From assembly GCA_965229505.1 (NCBI GenBank), contig OZ245881.1:4836001-4900000 (forward strand): a DNA stretch of 64,000 nt, in the 5' to 3' direction. Under the pieces are notes generated by a model, which saw only the letters and a program-made list of their open reading frames with translations, made no database searches and was not told where the DNA came from. How positions within the stretch are numbered: position 1 is the stretch's first letter; each line of letters begins with the position of its first letter. The stretch comes from UBA6059 sp040219045. GTDB taxonomy: Bacteria > Bacteroidota > Bacteroidia > Cytophagales > Cyclobacteriaceae. The translations under genes and the position numbers were made by a program. Positions 16,456 to 25,641 of the stretch are shown here, piece by piece.

Positions 16456-16718
16456 AAAATTATACACTTGTCTTTACGAAACAAGCTCAAAAGGACGCCA
16501 AAAAAATATCTTCTTCAGGGCTCAAGGCTAAGGTTAAAGATCTATTGATTATTCTGGAAGAGAATCCGTTCAAGGACTACCCGCCATTTGAGAAACTGCA
16601 AGGTGACTTGTTGGGAGCCTACTCTCGTAGAATAAATATTCAACACAGACTAGTCTATCAAGTCCTGGAGGATGATAAAATAGTGAAGGTATTAAGGATG
16701 TGGACGCATTATGAATAA
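16452..16718 (+). CDS. yoeB: type II toxin, YoeB/Txe mRNA interferase
   Basis: 88 residues, normal YoeB length. Conserved segments are FTKQAQKDAKKI, PFEKLQGDLLGAYSRRIN, HRLVYQV and the terminal WTHYE. They contain the RelE-fold catalytic glutamate, arginines and the C-terminal His-Tyr pair, so the toxin looks intact. It would cleave mRNA in the ribosomal A site when free of YefM. Start is GTG at 16452, coupled to the antitoxin stop. Confidence 0.92.
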   Translation: MKNYTLVFTKQAQKDAKKISSSGLKAKVKDLLIILEENPFKDYPPFEKLQGDLLGAYSRRINIQHRLVYQVLEDDKIVKVLRMWTHYE

Positions 16719-16759
16719 CAGAGTTTGTCAAAACTCTCAAACGACCAGGTTAAACTAAC

Positions 16760-18112
16760 CTAGCCCCCCTGTGCTCCCATCAAACCATTGATTAGAATAA
16801 TGGCAATCACAACCGGAATGAGCACTTTCAGGAAGAGTTTCCAGGCATTAGACACCTTGATACCAGCCGCTCCTTCGTTGGTATCAGCCTTGAACTGCTC
16901 AAAGCCCCACTTGTAGGCCACAAAGAGAGAAATTAGTAATCCGCCCAATGGGAGCATAATCGAACCCGACAGGTAGTCGGTAAAATTGAAAAAGTCCTTA
17001 CCCATAAAGGTGTATTCCGACCATGGGCCAAAGCTCAAAATGCTAGGTATACTCAGCACAAATGTCAAAGTCACCGCATAGATCACGCCTGTCCTTCTAC
17101 CGACTTTGAAGCTATCCATAAAACTAGACGCTACTGCTTCCACCAGCCCAAGTATGGAGGTCAACCCCGCTACGAAAACCAGGATAAAGAAGAAAGCTCC
17201 TACTGCATCACCGTAGGGTACTTTGCTGAAAAGAGAAGCCATGGTAACGAATAAGAGGCCCGGACCAGAGTCCGGCTCCATCCCGAAAGCGAAGAGCGCT
17301 GGAAATATCACCAAACCCGATACGATTGCGATAGCGGTATCAAACGCCACTACCAATGCCACACTCCCGGGCACGTCACTCTTTTTGGGATCAAGGTAGC
17401 TACCAAATACAAATCCGCCTGCCAGACCCACTCCTATAGAGAAGAACACCTGCCCTAATGCGGCAAGGATCACATCTCCATTGATCTTGGAGAAGTCCGG
17501 TGACAAGTACCATTTTAACCCTTCAAAACTACCCTCAAACATGTTGGAGCCAATGGCGAGAATCACAAAGAAGCCCAACAGCATCGGCATGAATATCTTA
17601 GAAATGCGCTCTACCCCACCTTGCAGTCCCTGGGTCAGTACTATACCAATCAACACGGCCACTCCAAATGAATAAGCCACGACTACTCCTGGCTGTGCCA
17701 CAAGGCCATCAAAATTAGTCGAGATCTGTTCTGGAGTCATCGAACTGAATTTTCCCGTTAGGTACTCTACGACATAGACGCCTACCCAACCCATGATCAT
17801 TAGATAATAGGCCATGATCAGGATCGCTGCGATGACTTCCACCCATCCGATGGACACCCACCACTTGGAGTCACCAGCCAGTTTCTTCATACCTGCAATA
17901 GGCGTCAGCTGAGCTTTCCTGCCGAGACTGATCTCCGCTGTAAGCAAGGGAATACCGATGAGCACAGTGAAAATAAGGTAGACCAGGATGAAGGCACCAC
18001 CTCCGCTCTGTCCGGTGATGTAGGGGAAACGCCAAATATTACCCATCCCAATGGCAAACCCGGCAGTCGCCATAATAAACCCAAACCTACTACCCCAATT
18101 TTCTCGTGTCAT
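16760..18112 (-). CDS. sodium-dependent transporter, neurotransmitter:sodium symporter family
   Basis: 450 residues with about 11-12 hydrophobic segments. The diagnostic N-terminal stretch GFAIGMGNIWRFPYITGQSG forms the unwound TM1 with the Na+ and substrate sites of LeuT-type carriers. Residues such as YLIFTVLIGIPLLTAEISLG and the long C-terminal helices fit the bacterial branch. Likely takes up an amino acid or related compound with Na+, in keeping with a marine host; the substrate cannot be read from the sequence. Single gene, convergent with yoeB. Confidence 0.9.
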   Translation of the reverse strand: MTRENWGSRFGFIMATAGFAIGMGNIWRFPYITGQSGGGAFILVYLIFTVLIGIPLLTAEISLGRKAQLTPIAGMKKLAGDSKWWVSIGWVEVIAAILIMAYYLMIMGWVGVYVVEYLTGKFSSMTPEQISTNFDGLVAQPGVVVAYSFGVAVLIGIVLTQGLQGGVERISKIFMPMLLGFFVILAIGSNMFEGSFEGLKWYLSPDFSKINGDVILAALGQVFFSIGVGLAGGFVFGSYLDPKKSDVPGSVALVVAFDTAIAIVSGLVIFPALFAFGMEPDSGPGLLFVTMASLFSKVPYGDAVGAFFFILVFVAGLTSILGLVEAVASSFMDSFKVGRRTGVIYAVTLTFVLSIPSILSFGPWSEYTFMGKDFFNFTDYLSGSIMLPLGGLLISLFVAYKWGFEQFKADTNEGAAGIKVSNAWKLFLKVLIPVVIAIILINGLMGAQGG

Positions 18113-18206
18113 GTGCTTACGTTTTCTTCAACCCTAAATATAGGACATCCAAAAATGTACACAAGCAATGATATACCAACGGATGAATAGATGCCGTCTC
18201 GGGGTA

Positions 18207-20615
18207 TTATTCTGCCCGCAACAGTTTTGACGGGCTGATGCTGCTGGCTGCCATCAGCTTGAAAGCTATCGACACTACAGTCACCAACACAGACAGCCCG
18301 ACGGCACCAAGCGCAAAATATGCTGAGAACCCAATACGGTAAGCAAACTGCTCCAGCCAGTTCTCCGCAAATTGATAGCCTACCGGAATGGCTATCATAG
18401 CCGCCACCAGCATCAGCAGCATGAATTCCCGACTGAAGATATAGCTGATATTGATCGCACTGGCGCCAAGGACTTTACGCACGCCGATTTCTTTAGTGCG
18501 CTGTACGATGAGGAACGAGATCAAACCAAACAAACCTAAGCTACTGATTACTATAGCTACTATCGTAAATAGATTGAGCGCTTTTGCGGTGTTGATTTCA
18601 TTCTGGTAAGCCGCTCTGATCACATCGTCAAAGAGCTGAGCTTCAAAAAAATCATCTGGAAAGGTGCCAGACCATACTGCCTCGATTCTGTCTATTGCTG
18701 CAGTAATATCCGTAGAGCTGTATTGGTTGCCCAGATTGAGATTGACAATGCCTTCATAGTAGTGATCATTCCATGCGCTGATCACTAGTGGTTTGATTTC
18801 TCCATGCAGTGACTGCATATGGAAGTCCTGTACTACACCGGCTATTCGCATTCGCTCACCAAAAACGCTGAACGACTGTCCAATAACATCCACAGGATCG
18901 TCAAAACCTTGAATACTCATCATCTTCTCATTGATCAGTATCTGGTTGCTCGTATCCGAATCAAGCAGACGGCCGGCCAGCAACTCCAAATCAAACACTT
19001 CAGGAAAGCTCGGATCGGCCAGACTTACCTCAGCAAGATTGGTGTGGGTCTCCTCCTCCAGCCCTATTCCAAAAAGAGTGGTAAACATTTGTCCGGAGTG
19101 CGGAGCACCCAGCGCAAAAGTGACATTCTCAACAACCGGATCACTAAGCAAATCCTGTCTCAGGCTCTGTAACTTCAGAAGCTCATTTCCTGGTAAGGGA
19201 AAGGTGACCTTAGCCTCACGATCAAACCCCATTGGGCGATTCATAAAATGATCTAGCTGAAAAGTGACCACAAGGGTGATGATCACAAGCACCTGGGTAG
19301 TCACATATTGTAGGACAATAAGTGATCTCCGTAGGTTGAGCTTGCCACGTTGCTGATTTCCCATGGATACTTTCAACGTCGCTGCAATCTGGTAGCCAGA
19401 CAATATCAACGCAGGATAATAGCCTGAAAGCAAGGTCACAATCAAAAGAAGCAGGACAAACAGTCCAATGACCGGTAATGAAGTAAGTACACTAAAGCCG
19501 GCGGGAAAGCTTAGCACTTCGTTGAAGTTGAGGTAGCAAAGCTCGACCAGTACCAAGGCAAAAAACAGCGAGATGAGTGTGATCAGGAATGATTCAGACA
19601 TGAACTGCGCGACCAGATCCCGTCGACTACTTCCCATAACTTTACGGATACCTACTTCCTTGGATCTGGCGACCGATTGGGCGGTTGACAGGTTGATGTA
19701 GTTGATCACCGCCAATAGTATGAGTACAAGCGCGACAGCCAGCATCGCATATATGCTCTCCTTTGATTCTATCTTATAGGTGAAGTTGGAAAAGTCGCTG
19801 TTGAAATGCACATCTGATAGAGGCTGAATCAGCATATCCTTAGAAGTTGCTACGTCTGCCGAGAGGTATTTATTTTTCAGTTGCTCCAACCCTCGCTCAA
19901 AGGCCTGAACATCGAAAGACTCAGGAGCAAGGAAGTAGCAATTGACATCACTGCTGGCTGTTGTCCAGCCGTTGAGCATAGCTCCGTCACGTCTCAGGGT
20001 CTGAAATGAAGCGATGATGTCAAAAGGGTAATCCGTGGGATTTTGATAATCACTGATGACACCTTCTACCAGGTAGGTTTCTCCGTTGATCAACAGTTCT
20101 TTGCCTATTGCCTCGTGCGCAATTGCCTCTGTCAAGCCGTAGATTCGGTTGGCTTGTCGGATCGAAATCACCACTTTAGACGGCTCCTGCAACATCCGAC
20201 TCTGATCACCTGCTACTACCTCAAAACTGAATATATCGAAGATGGGGTTTTCTGCATAAGCCACTTGCGATTTGATTGGTGCATCTGAGCTAGCGCTGTT
20301 ACGCAACGTATATTCTCCAAATTGTACCATGGATACGGCCTCAGCTTGCGGTAGCTCTTGCCTTACTGCCTCAGCCATCGGATAGTTGGCCGAGGAGACC
20401 TTCTGCACCCCATCTGCCCTCTTGATATGCTGAACCGTTCGATAGATCCTATCGTAATGGGCATGTTGACGGTCCGTAGACAATGCGAAATACACCTTCA
20501 TGAGCAGCACCATTGCACAGGCTAGCGCAATAGAGAAGCCGAGTACCGATATCGCAGTGTTCAGACGATATCGGTACAAGGTTCTTATCAGAATGGAGAG
20601 CTTCAGCTTTAGCAT
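18207..20615 (-). CDS. FtsX-like/MacB-type ABC transporter permease (third of tandem set)
   Basis: About 802 residues. Topology: N-terminal TM helix, periplasmic MacB_PCD domain, three TM helices of an FtsX domain (VNYINLSTAQSVARSKEVGI then RKVMGSSRRD), a second periplasmic domain and a second FtsX domain (KEIGVRKVLGASAINISYIF). The start was placed at 20615 (MLKLKLSILIRT) because upstream residues are not family-like. Only one base separates it from the preceding gene's stop codon, so it belongs to a three-permease operon. No ATPase gene is adjacent. Such pairs of FtsX domains act in mechanotransmission or export. Confidence 0.85.
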   Translation of the reverse strand: MLKLKLSILIRTLYRYRLNTAISVLGFSIALACAMVLLMKVYFALSTDRQHAHYDRIYRTVQHIKRADGVQKVSSANYPMAEAVRQELPQAEAVSMVQFGEYTLRNSASSDAPIKSQVAYAENPIFDIFSFEVVAGDQSRMLQEPSKVVISIRQANRIYGLTEAIAHEAIGKELLINGETYLVEGVISDYQNPTDYPFDIIASFQTLRRDGAMLNGWTTASSDVNCYFLAPESFDVQAFERGLEQLKNKYLSADVATSKDMLIQPLSDVHFNSDFSNFTYKIESKESIYAMLAVALVLILLAVINYINLSTAQSVARSKEVGIRKVMGSSRRDLVAQFMSESFLITLISLFFALVLVELCYLNFNEVLSFPAGFSVLTSLPVIGLFVLLLLIVTLLSGYYPALILSGYQIAATLKVSMGNQQRGKLNLRRSLIVLQYVTTQVLVIITLVVTFQLDHFMNRPMGFDREAKVTFPLPGNELLKLQSLRQDLLSDPVVENVTFALGAPHSGQMFTTLFGIGLEEETHTNLAEVSLADPSFPEVFDLELLAGRLLDSDTSNQILINEKMMSIQGFDDPVDVIGQSFSVFGERMRIAGVVQDFHMQSLHGEIKPLVISAWNDHYYEGIVNLNLGNQYSSTDITAAIDRIEAVWSGTFPDDFFEAQLFDDVIRAAYQNEINTAKALNLFTIVAIVISSLGLFGLISFLIVQRTKEIGVRKVLGASAINISYIFSREFMLLMLVAAMIAIPVGYQFAENWLEQFAYRIGFSAYFALGAVGLSVLVTVVSIAFKLMAASSISPSKLLRAE

Positions 20616-20616
20616 G

Positions 20617-23025
20617 TTATTCGTCCTTGAGTGAGACAGCAGGATTGACGACTGCAGCCGACCATGCCCTGAACACAATGGCGCCCATGCCGATGATCAA
20701 TGTGCCGATTAATGTAGCGATGAATACCCCTGGGGAAAGGTCAATTTTGTAAGGGAAACTATCGAGCCAGTTGCCGGTGAGATAGATGGCCAGAGGTACT
20801 GCTATCGCAAATGCAATCACAATCAGTTTGATGAACTGACTTGAAAAAAGCCAGATCACTTGGCCTATTGAGGCTCCCAGCACTTTTCGGACACCTATTT
20901 CCTTGACCTTTTGATTTGCGATAAAAGCGATCAGTCCATAAAGACCAAGACAACCAATAATGATGGCTATCACCGCGAGTACTTTAAGCAAATCAGCTGT
21001 TTGCTGTTCTTCTTCATATCCTTTGGCCAGGTAGTCTTGATAAACCTCATAGTCAAATGTATTGGAGGGAAACACTGTCCTCCAGTTTTCCTCTAATGCC
21101 GCTATTACCTCTTGATCGTACACTAGCTCTGGGCTTTTGAGGCGAATACCTGCCGAGTAGATGAACATATTAATATTGACCAGTACGACAGGCTCAACTG
21201 ACTCATGAAGGGATTTTGTATGAAAGTCAGCAATCAAGCCTCTTATGTTTCTTACGTCTCCAAAAGCGAAAATCTTATCTCCTATCGCATCTAATGGATC
21301 GTCATGGCCAATCAGGCGAGCGGTGGCCTCATTTATTAATATATCATTGCTAGATGAACCATAAGACAAATCATCACCTCCTATCAAGTTCAATCCATAG
21401 GTGGCCAAATAATCCTCATCGATGATACGAATCTGGGCCTGATAATTCCTTTCCTTCGCAGTAGAAGGGTATCCAAACCTTGAATCAATATTGAGGCTTC
21501 CGGTAGGCGCAGCACTTCCTAATGCTACCGTCTCCACAAAGGCATGTTCACTCCAGAGCTGATCAATCAAGGCAAGTTGAGCACTATCCGCATCCTGAAA
21601 GCTGACCTTGATTATGGACTCCCTCTGAAAGCCCAGTGGCTTGCTCTTAAAGAACTCCATCTGCTGGATGGTGACAATCGTACCAATAACCATAATCTGT
21701 GTGACTGCAAACTGAAACACGACCAAGCCATTGCGGAAACCAGCTTTGCCACCTGTACCTGCGTTGGCATTTCTCTTCATCGCATTGATGGGCTTAAACC
21801 GGGTCATGATGACAGCAGGATAGAATCCCCCCAGAAGAGTCAAAAAGATCAGCAGCACTCCCAGAAATGGAAGTAGTGTAGGTGAGTTCAATACACTGAT
21901 ACCCTCAGGAAACTCGACAATATGACCGAAGTTGATGATCATTAGCTCTGCAATCACCAACGACAAGAGTACTGATATCAGGACGATCACTAAGGTCTCT
22001 GCCAGAAACTGCGCCATCAACGATGAGCGGGAACCGCCCATCACTTTCCTCACTCCGACTTCCTTAGCTCTATTGACGGACTGGGCAGTGGCGAGGTTGA
22101 TGAAGTTGACACATGCAATGATCAAAATAAGCAGAGCAATGGTTGATCGTGCCCACAAAGACTGCTTTGAAACAGGCTTGCCCTCAAATGCATCGTATCG
22201 TTCATCAAAATGCAGGTCTGTGAACGGCTGGAGCTCTAGCTCAATCTTTTTTTCACCGTTCTCAGTGAGGTACTTATCCGTAAACCCAACCAGCTGATCT
22301 TCCCAGAGTGATAGATTGAAATCCTCAGCGACGAGTACAAAGGTCTGTGACTCAGACATTACGTTGCTAAAGTCATCGGGTGTATAGAAAGGGTTGAGCT
22401 CCTTCTGTAGATCCGTTGAAACCATTACTGTCCAAGGGATCACCGTGTTCCTGGGTGTATCTTCAGTAATGCCCATTACCTGCAGCGTCTGTCCTCCAAG
22501 GCTAAACTCCTCGCCCATAATCTGATCCAGCGGGATATCTCCGAAAAGCTTCTTAGCCGAAGAGATTGTCATGATAGCATCCTTTGGTGACTTGAGGGCT
22601 TCATCGGGATTTCCTCGAATCCATTCTACTTCGAACATCTGCAACATCTGAGGCTCGGTAAAGAGGATATGCTCCTGCTCATACGCACTCGCCTCATTTC
22701 CCGGTAGGTAGATGTCCAATCCGCCGAAGTGTACCACCTGAGCTACTTGCTCCAAGTCCGGATACTCCTCTCGGAGAGTCCTTGACATAGGGAATGGTGT
22801 ACCTGGATCGTGCTCAGTCAGGTTCTCATGAAACGTAACCATATTGATCCGATAAATACGCTCTAGATTGGGTTGAAAATCATCGTACGACAGGTCATAG
22901 CTGACCTGCAGGAACATGACGATGGCACAGGCAATACCCAATGATAGTCCTATGACATTCAGGGTACTGTATACCTTGTATTTGAGGATACTTCTAACTG
23001 CCGTTTTTAGGAAATTTTTTATCAT
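20617..23025 (-). CDS. FtsX-like/MacB-type ABC transporter permease (second of tandem set)
   Basis: About 802 residues with the same duplicated plan as its neighbours: an N-terminal helix (YSTLNVIGLSLGIACAIVMF), two periplasmic MacB-like domains, and two FtsX domains marked by NRAKEVGVRKVMGGSRSSL and KEIGVRKVLGASIGQVIWLF. The ATG at 23025 gives the family start MIKNFLKTAVRS. Homology to both flanking genes indicates tandem duplication followed by strong divergence of the periplasmic domains. Confidence 0.85.
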   Translation of the reverse strand: MIKNFLKTAVRSILKYKVYSTLNVIGLSLGIACAIVMFLQVSYDLSYDDFQPNLERIYRINMVTFHENLTEHDPGTPFPMSRTLREEYPDLEQVAQVVHFGGLDIYLPGNEASAYEQEHILFTEPQMLQMFEVEWIRGNPDEALKSPKDAIMTISSAKKLFGDIPLDQIMGEEFSLGGQTLQVMGITEDTPRNTVIPWTVMVSTDLQKELNPFYTPDDFSNVMSESQTFVLVAEDFNLSLWEDQLVGFTDKYLTENGEKKIELELQPFTDLHFDERYDAFEGKPVSKQSLWARSTIALLILIIACVNFINLATAQSVNRAKEVGVRKVMGGSRSSLMAQFLAETLVIVLISVLLSLVIAELMIINFGHIVEFPEGISVLNSPTLLPFLGVLLIFLTLLGGFYPAVIMTRFKPINAMKRNANAGTGGKAGFRNGLVVFQFAVTQIMVIGTIVTIQQMEFFKSKPLGFQRESIIKVSFQDADSAQLALIDQLWSEHAFVETVALGSAAPTGSLNIDSRFGYPSTAKERNYQAQIRIIDEDYLATYGLNLIGGDDLSYGSSSNDILINEATARLIGHDDPLDAIGDKIFAFGDVRNIRGLIADFHTKSLHESVEPVVLVNINMFIYSAGIRLKSPELVYDQEVIAALEENWRTVFPSNTFDYEVYQDYLAKGYEEEQQTADLLKVLAVIAIIIGCLGLYGLIAFIANQKVKEIGVRKVLGASIGQVIWLFSSQFIKLIVIAFAIAVPLAIYLTGNWLDSFPYKIDLSPGVFIATLIGTLIIGMGAIVFRAWSAAVVNPAVSLKDE

Positions 23026-23035
23026 GATCGTATGA

Positions 23036-25477
23036 TTATTCGTCTTTGAGTGAGTCAACCGGATTAGCGACAGCCGCCCGGATAGATTGGTAGCTCATCG
23101 TCACTAGCGCAATGATGATGGTGAAAAGTATTGCGATAGCGAACTCTACTACCGTAATATCAATGCTGTAGGCAAAGTCAGATAGCCATCCATCCATCAA
23201 CCAATAACCAAGCGGGGCTGCTGCTGCAAAAGCTATCAGGAGGAGTATCATCAGTTCTCTGGTGAAAATGCCTAGCACACTCCAAACACTAGCTCCCAAT
23301 ACCTTTCTCACTCCTATTTCTTTTGACTTCTGTGTAGAGATGAAAGAGATCAGTCCGTAGAGGCCTAGACAGCCAATGAAGATGGCAATACCAGAAAAAA
23401 GCGTCAATAGCTTTGCAGTGGCTTGCTCATCCTGATACTCTCTAGCCAGATCATCGTCATAAAACTCAAAGTCATAGATATAATCGGGGAATCCATCCTG
23501 CCATGCACTTTCTATGGCCGCCAGCGATTCGTCGAGATTATTGATCCCACCATCGATTGTTTTTAGGCGAACGGACATGTTGTAATTGAAATCAGACAAC
23601 ATGAAAAACACTACGTAATCCATTCCCTGATGCAGAGAATAGACATTGAAGTCTTCTACCACACCGATGATTCTTTTATCTCCGTTGTAGCCGGTTTTGA
23701 TGGTCTGACCTACGGCTTCTTCCGGAGTATTCATACCCATCCATTCGGTCAGATGTCGATTGACTATAGCCACATTGCCACTATCCGAGCTTCTAAGATT
23801 ACGCCCGGCAAGGAGTTCCAAGCCAAATAGATCCAGGTAATTTTCATCTATCGGCTTAAAATTGGCATTGTACTCTGCATCCGTATCCATCGGTGCGTAC
23901 TCGATGTTGGAATGCGCATTATTGCCGCTGCTGGGGGTACCAAGGTTAAAAGAGACGCTTTCGACGTTAGGGTTTCTCTCCAGGGTAGTTCTAATGCGCT
24001 CAATGGCCTCTTTATCACGCGGCTCAGGCACGAAAGTATTGATGATCGCATCTTTATTGAATCCCAGGTCCGCATTTCGCACGAACTCCATCTGGCTATT
24101 GACGACAATAGTGCCGATAATGAGCACCTGAGATATAGAGAACTGAATGATCACTAACAGTCTGCGAAGAGATATACCTCCGCTGTGCCTCTGGGCACTG
24201 ATCTTGTTTTTGATCGCCAGTACCGGATTCATTCGTGATAACAGCACCGAGGGATAAAAACCGGCCAACAAGGTCACAACCAGGGAAATCAATAAAAGGA
24301 AGCCAATAGTCTCGGGGTGACTCATGATATCGATACTCAATTTGAGATCGAGAACTTCTTCGAGATTGATGAGCAAGACTTCAGCGAAAACCAACCCTAT
24401 CATGATAGCAATAACTGTGATGATGAACGTCTCGCTCAAAAACTGAATAACCAGCCGTGTTCTCCCACTTCCGAGCACTTTCCTAACTCCGATTTCCTTG
24501 GATCTTTTTACCGCCTGGGCAGTGGCCAGATTGATAAAATTGATACAGCCAGCTATCAGGAGAATGACCGCAACCGCGATCAAGGCCCATTTTTCGTCCG
24601 GAGGAAGCGAACTTCCTGAGTACTTCTGATATTCCGGATTGGTATGCATTTCACTCAGCGGCAACAGGGACATATTGAAAGTCTCGACTTCATCTTCGCC
24701 AAAATACTTGCCAACGAAATCAGGAAAGCGGGCTTCATAGTTTTGGGGATTGTCTGACTCCCCAAGTAGAACATAGCAATTGGTCGCACTACTGGTACTG
24801 TTGAACCGATCTCCATCGTCATAGTAGGGGTTGGTAGCCTTCTGCGAGGGATACGAAATGAGCACAGTAAAAGGGAAATCTGTAGTCTCAGGGCGATCTG
24901 CAATAACTCCAACGATCTCCAGGTCTACGGCACTTGAGAAATTGATGCTTCGACCTATCGCATCACCAACAGCATTTTCCGATAGGCCAAAATACTTCTG
25001 TGCAAGTGATGAAGAGATCACCGCTGTATTAATATTCTCAAGGGATATCCGAGGTGTTCCCGCGATAACATTGAAGTCCAATACGTCAAATATTGAAGGC
25101 TCCACAAATACAATTCCTTCCTCCTCATATTTGCTCATACTCCCGTTAGGCTCTTCGATGTTGATCTGGCCACCATATTCAAAGTGAGTCTGCGCTACCG
25201 CAATCATCTCGGGAAAATCATTTCTAAGCGAGGTGCCCACAGGATGAGGCACACCGTCATTGTATTCGATTCCGGTAGGTTTACTCTCTTGCGTCACCAC
25301 CCGATAGATCCGCTCGTATGCCGGCTGATCCTTGTCAAAACTCGTATGATGCGAGATGTATCGATAGATCACCAATACACAGCCCAGCCCCATGGCCAAG
25401 CCGAAAATGTTGAGTAAGGTGTAGGCTCGATTTCTCTTGAGATTGCGATAAGAAGTAAGTAGATAGTTGCGTAGCAT
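23036..25477 (-). CDS. FtsX-like/MacB-type ABC transporter permease (first of tandem set)
   Basis: 813 residues beginning MLRNYLLTSYRNLKRNRAYT, the normal start of this family. Contains two MacB_PCD-like periplasmic domains and two FtsX domains (KRSKEIGVRKVLGSGRTRLV; KEIGVRKVLGASVWSVLGIF). It is promoter-proximal in the permease operon; a candidate sigma-54 promoter lies just upstream. Divergent from the sigma-54 response regulator at 25642, which suggests it is the regulator's target. Function of the set (export, envelope stress or lipoprotein handling) is not known. Confidence 0.85.
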   Translation of the reverse strand: MLRNYLLTSYRNLKRNRAYTLLNIFGLAMGLGCVLVIYRYISHHTSFDKDQPAYERIYRVVTQESKPTGIEYNDGVPHPVGTSLRNDFPEMIAVAQTHFEYGGQINIEEPNGSMSKYEEEGIVFVEPSIFDVLDFNVIAGTPRISLENINTAVISSSLAQKYFGLSENAVGDAIGRSINFSSAVDLEIVGVIADRPETTDFPFTVLISYPSQKATNPYYDDGDRFNSTSSATNCYVLLGESDNPQNYEARFPDFVGKYFGEDEVETFNMSLLPLSEMHTNPEYQKYSGSSLPPDEKWALIAVAVILLIAGCINFINLATAQAVKRSKEIGVRKVLGSGRTRLVIQFLSETFIITVIAIMIGLVFAEVLLINLEEVLDLKLSIDIMSHPETIGFLLLISLVVTLLAGFYPSVLLSRMNPVLAIKNKISAQRHSGGISLRRLLVIIQFSISQVLIIGTIVVNSQMEFVRNADLGFNKDAIINTFVPEPRDKEAIERIRTTLERNPNVESVSFNLGTPSSGNNAHSNIEYAPMDTDAEYNANFKPIDENYLDLFGLELLAGRNLRSSDSGNVAIVNRHLTEWMGMNTPEEAVGQTIKTGYNGDKRIIGVVEDFNVYSLHQGMDYVVFFMLSDFNYNMSVRLKTIDGGINNLDESLAAIESAWQDGFPDYIYDFEFYDDDLAREYQDEQATAKLLTLFSGIAIFIGCLGLYGLISFISTQKSKEIGVRKVLGASVWSVLGIFTRELMILLLIAFAAAAPLGYWLMDGWLSDFAYSIDITVVEFAIAILFTIIIALVTMSYQSIRAAVANPVDSLKDE

Positions 25478-25500
25478 TTGGTCGGTTTTCGAAACAAGTA

Positions 25501-25516
25501 TACTATTCTTGTGCCA
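25501..25516 (-). promoter_or_regulatory. candidate sigma-54 (-24/-12) promoter for the permease operon
   Basis: On the minus strand TGGCAC (25516-25511) is a perfect -24 element. At the right spacing the -12 region reads TAGTA (25505-25501) in place of TTGCW, keeping T and G only. It lies 24 bases before the permease start, giving a short leader. The divergent gene encodes a sigma-54 activator, which raises its credibility. Confidence 0.45.
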
Positions 25517-25604
25517 TTATCATAAATACCTCATTTACAGAGACTTTCATTAACAAGTAGTCAATCGCCTGATGCAATGCGTATAGATAACGCACAGGTT
25601 ACTG

Positions 25605-25637
25605 TTTGTTTTTGATACAGTATCCCGCGTATCTTTA
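25605..25637 (+). promoter_or_regulatory. candidate housekeeping promoter of the regulator-kinase operon
   Basis: TTTG (25605-25608), 21 bases, TATCTTTA (25630-25637): the Bacteroidota arrangement with one mismatch in the -7 box. The GTG start follows 5 bases later, so the transcript may be nearly leaderless. Confidence 0.45.
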
Positions 25638-25641
25638 GTTT

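Noticed and set aside
16747..16761. AGGTTA-AAC-TAACCT inverted repeat at the end of yoeB and the symporter gene
   Set aside because: Only six pairs, overlaps the symporter stop and has no T-run.
25600..25622. TACTG-N13-CAGTA inverted repeat upstream of the response regulator
   Set aside because: Five-base arms and a long spacer are expected by chance; no second copy was found.
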